Source of the DNA: JAPUME01 sp964605715
GTDB taxonomy: Bacteria > Acidobacteriota > Terriglobia > UBA7540 > JAPUME01
Length of the DNA: 16,974 bases
Direction of reading: 5' to 3'
Assembly (NCBI GenBank): GCA_964605715.1
Contig: CAZSDV010000046.1
Coordinates: 1 to 16,974, forward strand
Numbering within the stretch: position 1 is the first letter of the stretch; each line of letters begins with the position of its first letter. The translations under genes and the position numbers were made by a program. Positions 15,216-16,974 of the stretch are shown here, one piece after another. The notes below the pieces were generated by a model. The model searched no databases. It saw only the letters and a program-made list of their open reading frames with translations, and was not told the origin of the DNA.

Positions 15216-16974
15216 TTAATCTTCTTCTTTTTCCGTTCCAGCAGGACGCGCCGCAGCCACGATCTTTTCCGCGATTTGTGTCGGAACAGGATCATAGTGA
15301 GAAAACTCCATTGAATAACTGCCTTGACCTTGAGTCATTGATGTGAGATCAGAAGCGTAGCTTAACATTTCGGCCAGTGGTACCTCAGCCTTGATAATCG
15401 AGTTTCCGCTTTTGGGTTCCATGCCCTGGATACGACCACGGCGGCCATTGAGATTACCCATAATGTCCCCGGAAGAATTATCCGGCACAGTTATTTCCAC
15501 TGCCATTATAGGCTCAAGTAGGCACGGCTTTGCTATCTCCATGCATTTCTTGAAAGCAAAAGAGCCGGCAATTTGAAAGGCGAGATCAGAAGAATCCACA
15601 TTGTGATAGGATCCATCATAGAGGATCACCTTGAAATCCACCACAGGGTAGCCTGCCAAGAATCCCTTTTCAGAAGCATCACGAATACCTTTTTCGACCG
15701 CCGGAATGTAGTTCTTTGGAATAGCACCGCCGAAAATTTCGTTGGCAAATTTGAATCCGGACCCACGCGCCAGTGGCTCCATTTTGATACGGCAATCCCC
15801 ATACTGACCGTGACCGCCGGTCTGTCGCTTGTACTTACCCTGCGCTTGAGTTGGAATGCGAATCGTCTCTCGATATGGGACCTTAGGAGCTTTCAATTCA
15901 ACTTCAACATGATAGCGCCGCTTGAGCTTCGAAACGGCCAATTCAATGTGCTGTTGACCTGCACCAGAAAGGAGCAGCTCCTTAGTCTGGGGATCGCGAC
16001 TAAATCTCAGCAATTGATCCTCTTCCGTCATGCGGTGGATAGCGGTACCTAGCTTGTCCTCGTCACCACGCGTCTTTGGTTCAATGGCAAATGAGATCGC
16101 TGGCTCGGCCAGTTTAGGCGCAGGAAATAAAAAGGGGGCTGATTTGTTCCCAAGCGTATCCCCAGTAAGAGTGTCCTTTAGCTTGGTAACCGCCCCAATA
16201 TCACCCACTTGGAGCTCTGCAATATTAGTTTGGGTTTTGCCTTGCACAAGGGAAATGTGAGCTAGTCGCTCTGAGGAACCCCGCGAGAAATTTTCTAGGT
16301 GGGCGTCATTCTTAACTACACCCGAACAGACTCGAAAATAGGAAACTCGACCAGCAAAAGCATCTGCCACAGTTTTAAATACATATGCCAAGGCCGGCTC
16401 CTGTATTACTTGCTTACGCTTCGTCGACTCACCACTGCCAGGAAGAGAGCCGTCCAATTCTCGAATCTCTCCAGGAGAAGGAAAGAAATCTGCAATAAAA
16501 TTTAGGAGGTTCTCGCTTCCTTGATTGCGAAGTCCAGAAGTGCAAAGCACAGGAAATAACCTCCGTTCAAGAAATTCCCGCCTCAATTCTTCACATACAT
16601 CTTCTGCAGGAAGAGTTCCAACTTCAAAGAACTTTTCCATTAACTGGTCGTTTCCTTCGGCCACCATTTCAACTAGTGCCTCGTGGGCTTTACCAGCCTC
16701 TTCAGCCAGTTCGGTAGGGATATCCACCTCTTTAGCCTTGCCTGTCCCGTCAACAGGATAATCGTAACCCTTCATTCTTATTAAATCTGCAACGCCATGG
16801 AAATTCTTTTCATTACCCAAGGGCAGCTCGATCGGGATAACTCCTCGGCCAAAATTCGAACGCAATGCCTCCAGCGAGCGGTCTAGGCTGGCTCGATCAC
16901 GGTCCATCTGATTAATCACGAAAGCACAAGGGATGCCATGCTTTTCACACAAATTCCACGCCTTCCCAGTTTGC
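15216..16974 (-). CDS. EF-G-like translational GTPase (EF-G2 type), N-terminus outside window
   Basis: The frame runs open to the window edge and the last 585 residues are visible; the TTG at 16952 is internal, since the residues before it (QTGKAWN) still match EF-G. G1-G3 are missing. G4 reads INQMDRD (20-26), with Gln22 where NKMD has Lys, and G5 reads CTSGLRNQG instead of SA. Domain II, domain III (SGAGQQHIELAVSKLKRRY) and domain IV (GGHGQYGDCRIKMEPL, FGGAIPKNYIPAVEKGI) are complete, followed by domain V with SGDIMGNLNGRRGRIQGME. The insert RASLDRSLEALRSNFGRGVIP fits the EF-G-like subgroup (PRK12740 type) rather than main FusA. Such paralogues act on ribosomes, but their roles vary and several are non-essential. 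No rpsL, rpsG or tuf genes are adjacent on the visible side, which also argues against the main fusA locus. Confidence 0.9.
   Translation of the reverse strand, partial: QTGKAWNLCEKHGIPCAFVINQMDRDRASLDRSLEALRSNFGRGVIPIELPLGNEKNFHGVADLIRMKGYDYPVDGTGKAKEVDIPTELAEEAGKAHEALVEMVAEGNDQLMEKFFEVGTLPAEDVCEELRREFLERRLFPVLCTSGLRNQGSENLLNFIADFFPSPGEIRELDGSLPGSGESTKRKQVIQEPALAYVFKTVADAFAGRVSYFRVCSGVVKNDAHLENFSRGSSERLAHISLVQGKTQTNIAELQVGDIGAVTKLKDTLTGDTLGNKSAPFLFPAPKLAEPAISFAIEPKTRGDEDKLGTAIHRMTEEDQLLRFSRDPQTKELLLSGAGQQHIELAVSKLKRRYHVEVELKAPKVPYRETIRIPTQAQGKYKRQTGGHGQYGDCRIKMEPLARGSGFKFANEIFGGAIPKNYIPAVEKGIRDASEKGFLAGYPVVDFKVILYDGSYHNVDSSDLAFQIAGSFAFKKCMEIAKPCLLEPIMAVEITVPDNSSGDIMGNLNGRRGRIQGMEPKSGNSIIKAEVPLAEMLSYASDLTSMTQGQGSYSMEFSHYDPVPTQIAEKIVAAARPAGTEKEED

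Noticed and set aside
15573..16052. 159-residue plus-strand open frame inside the EF-G-like gene
   Set aside because: It is antisense to conserved EF-G domains III and IV and shows no recognisable motif.
1..16974. Search by eye for CRISPR arrays, tRNA/rRNA genes, transposases, integrases and attachment-site repeats
   Set aside because: No regularly spaced repeats, tRNA-like cloverleafs or mobile-element genes were seen; nearly all sequence is accounted for by ordinary coding genes.

Overview
The window looks like chromosomal DNA of a Gram-negative bacterium, most likely an acidobacterium. The main clue is a 1,064-residue Oar-type TonB-dependent receptor with an N-terminal carboxypeptidase-regulatory-like domain and the LPLNGRNF motif, a combination expanded in Acidobacteriota. 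A LolCDE/MacB-type ABC exporter and a GMC oxidoreductase with a cysteine cluster fit this. The GC content is near 50% by eye. I see no rRNA, tRNA, CRISPR array, insertion sequence or phage gene, so taxonomy rests on protein style alone.

Layout. Bases 1-6248 are a plus-strand block. It holds the C-terminal end of a probable Na+/solute symporter, a GT4-like glycosyltransferase, a hot-dog thioesterase, an ABC ATPase (4-nt ATGA overlap with the thioesterase) and a very large FtsX/MacB-type permease. Spacing is tight and I see no internal terminator, so the last four genes are probably one transcription unit. They may serve an envelope lipid or lipoprotein process; that link is inference. Bases 6271-16974 are all on the minus strand. 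In transcription order they are an EF-G-like GTPase (5' end outside the window), a membrane-anchored metallophosphoesterase, a MoaD-MoaE fusion, an inositol-monophosphatase-family protein, a GMC oxidoreductase, a small membrane zinc-ribbon protein, a MOSC-domain protein and the TonB-dependent receptor. The two blocks converge with only 22 bp between stop codons.

Most notable points. (1) The inositol-monophosphatase gene has no ATG, GTG or TTG start upstream of its catalytic core. Its reading frame opens directly after the in-frame TAG of the MoaD-MoaE gene, where a perfect AAGGAGG sits 8 nt before an ATT codon. An AUU start is the simplest explanation, and conventional gene finding would lose the first 119 residues, including the metal-binding motif. 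(2) The MoaD Gly-Gly tail lies inside a MoaD-MoaE fusion, so proteolytic processing would be expected if it works like free MoaD. (3) The GMC oxidoreductase, zinc-ribbon protein and MOSC protein are linked by two gene overlaps of exactly 14 nt, if the preferred starts are right. (4) The EF-G-like protein has NQMD in place of NKMD in its G4 motif. I do not see a clear new defence or mobile system; the window reads as ordinary chromosome with several unusual gene-structure details.
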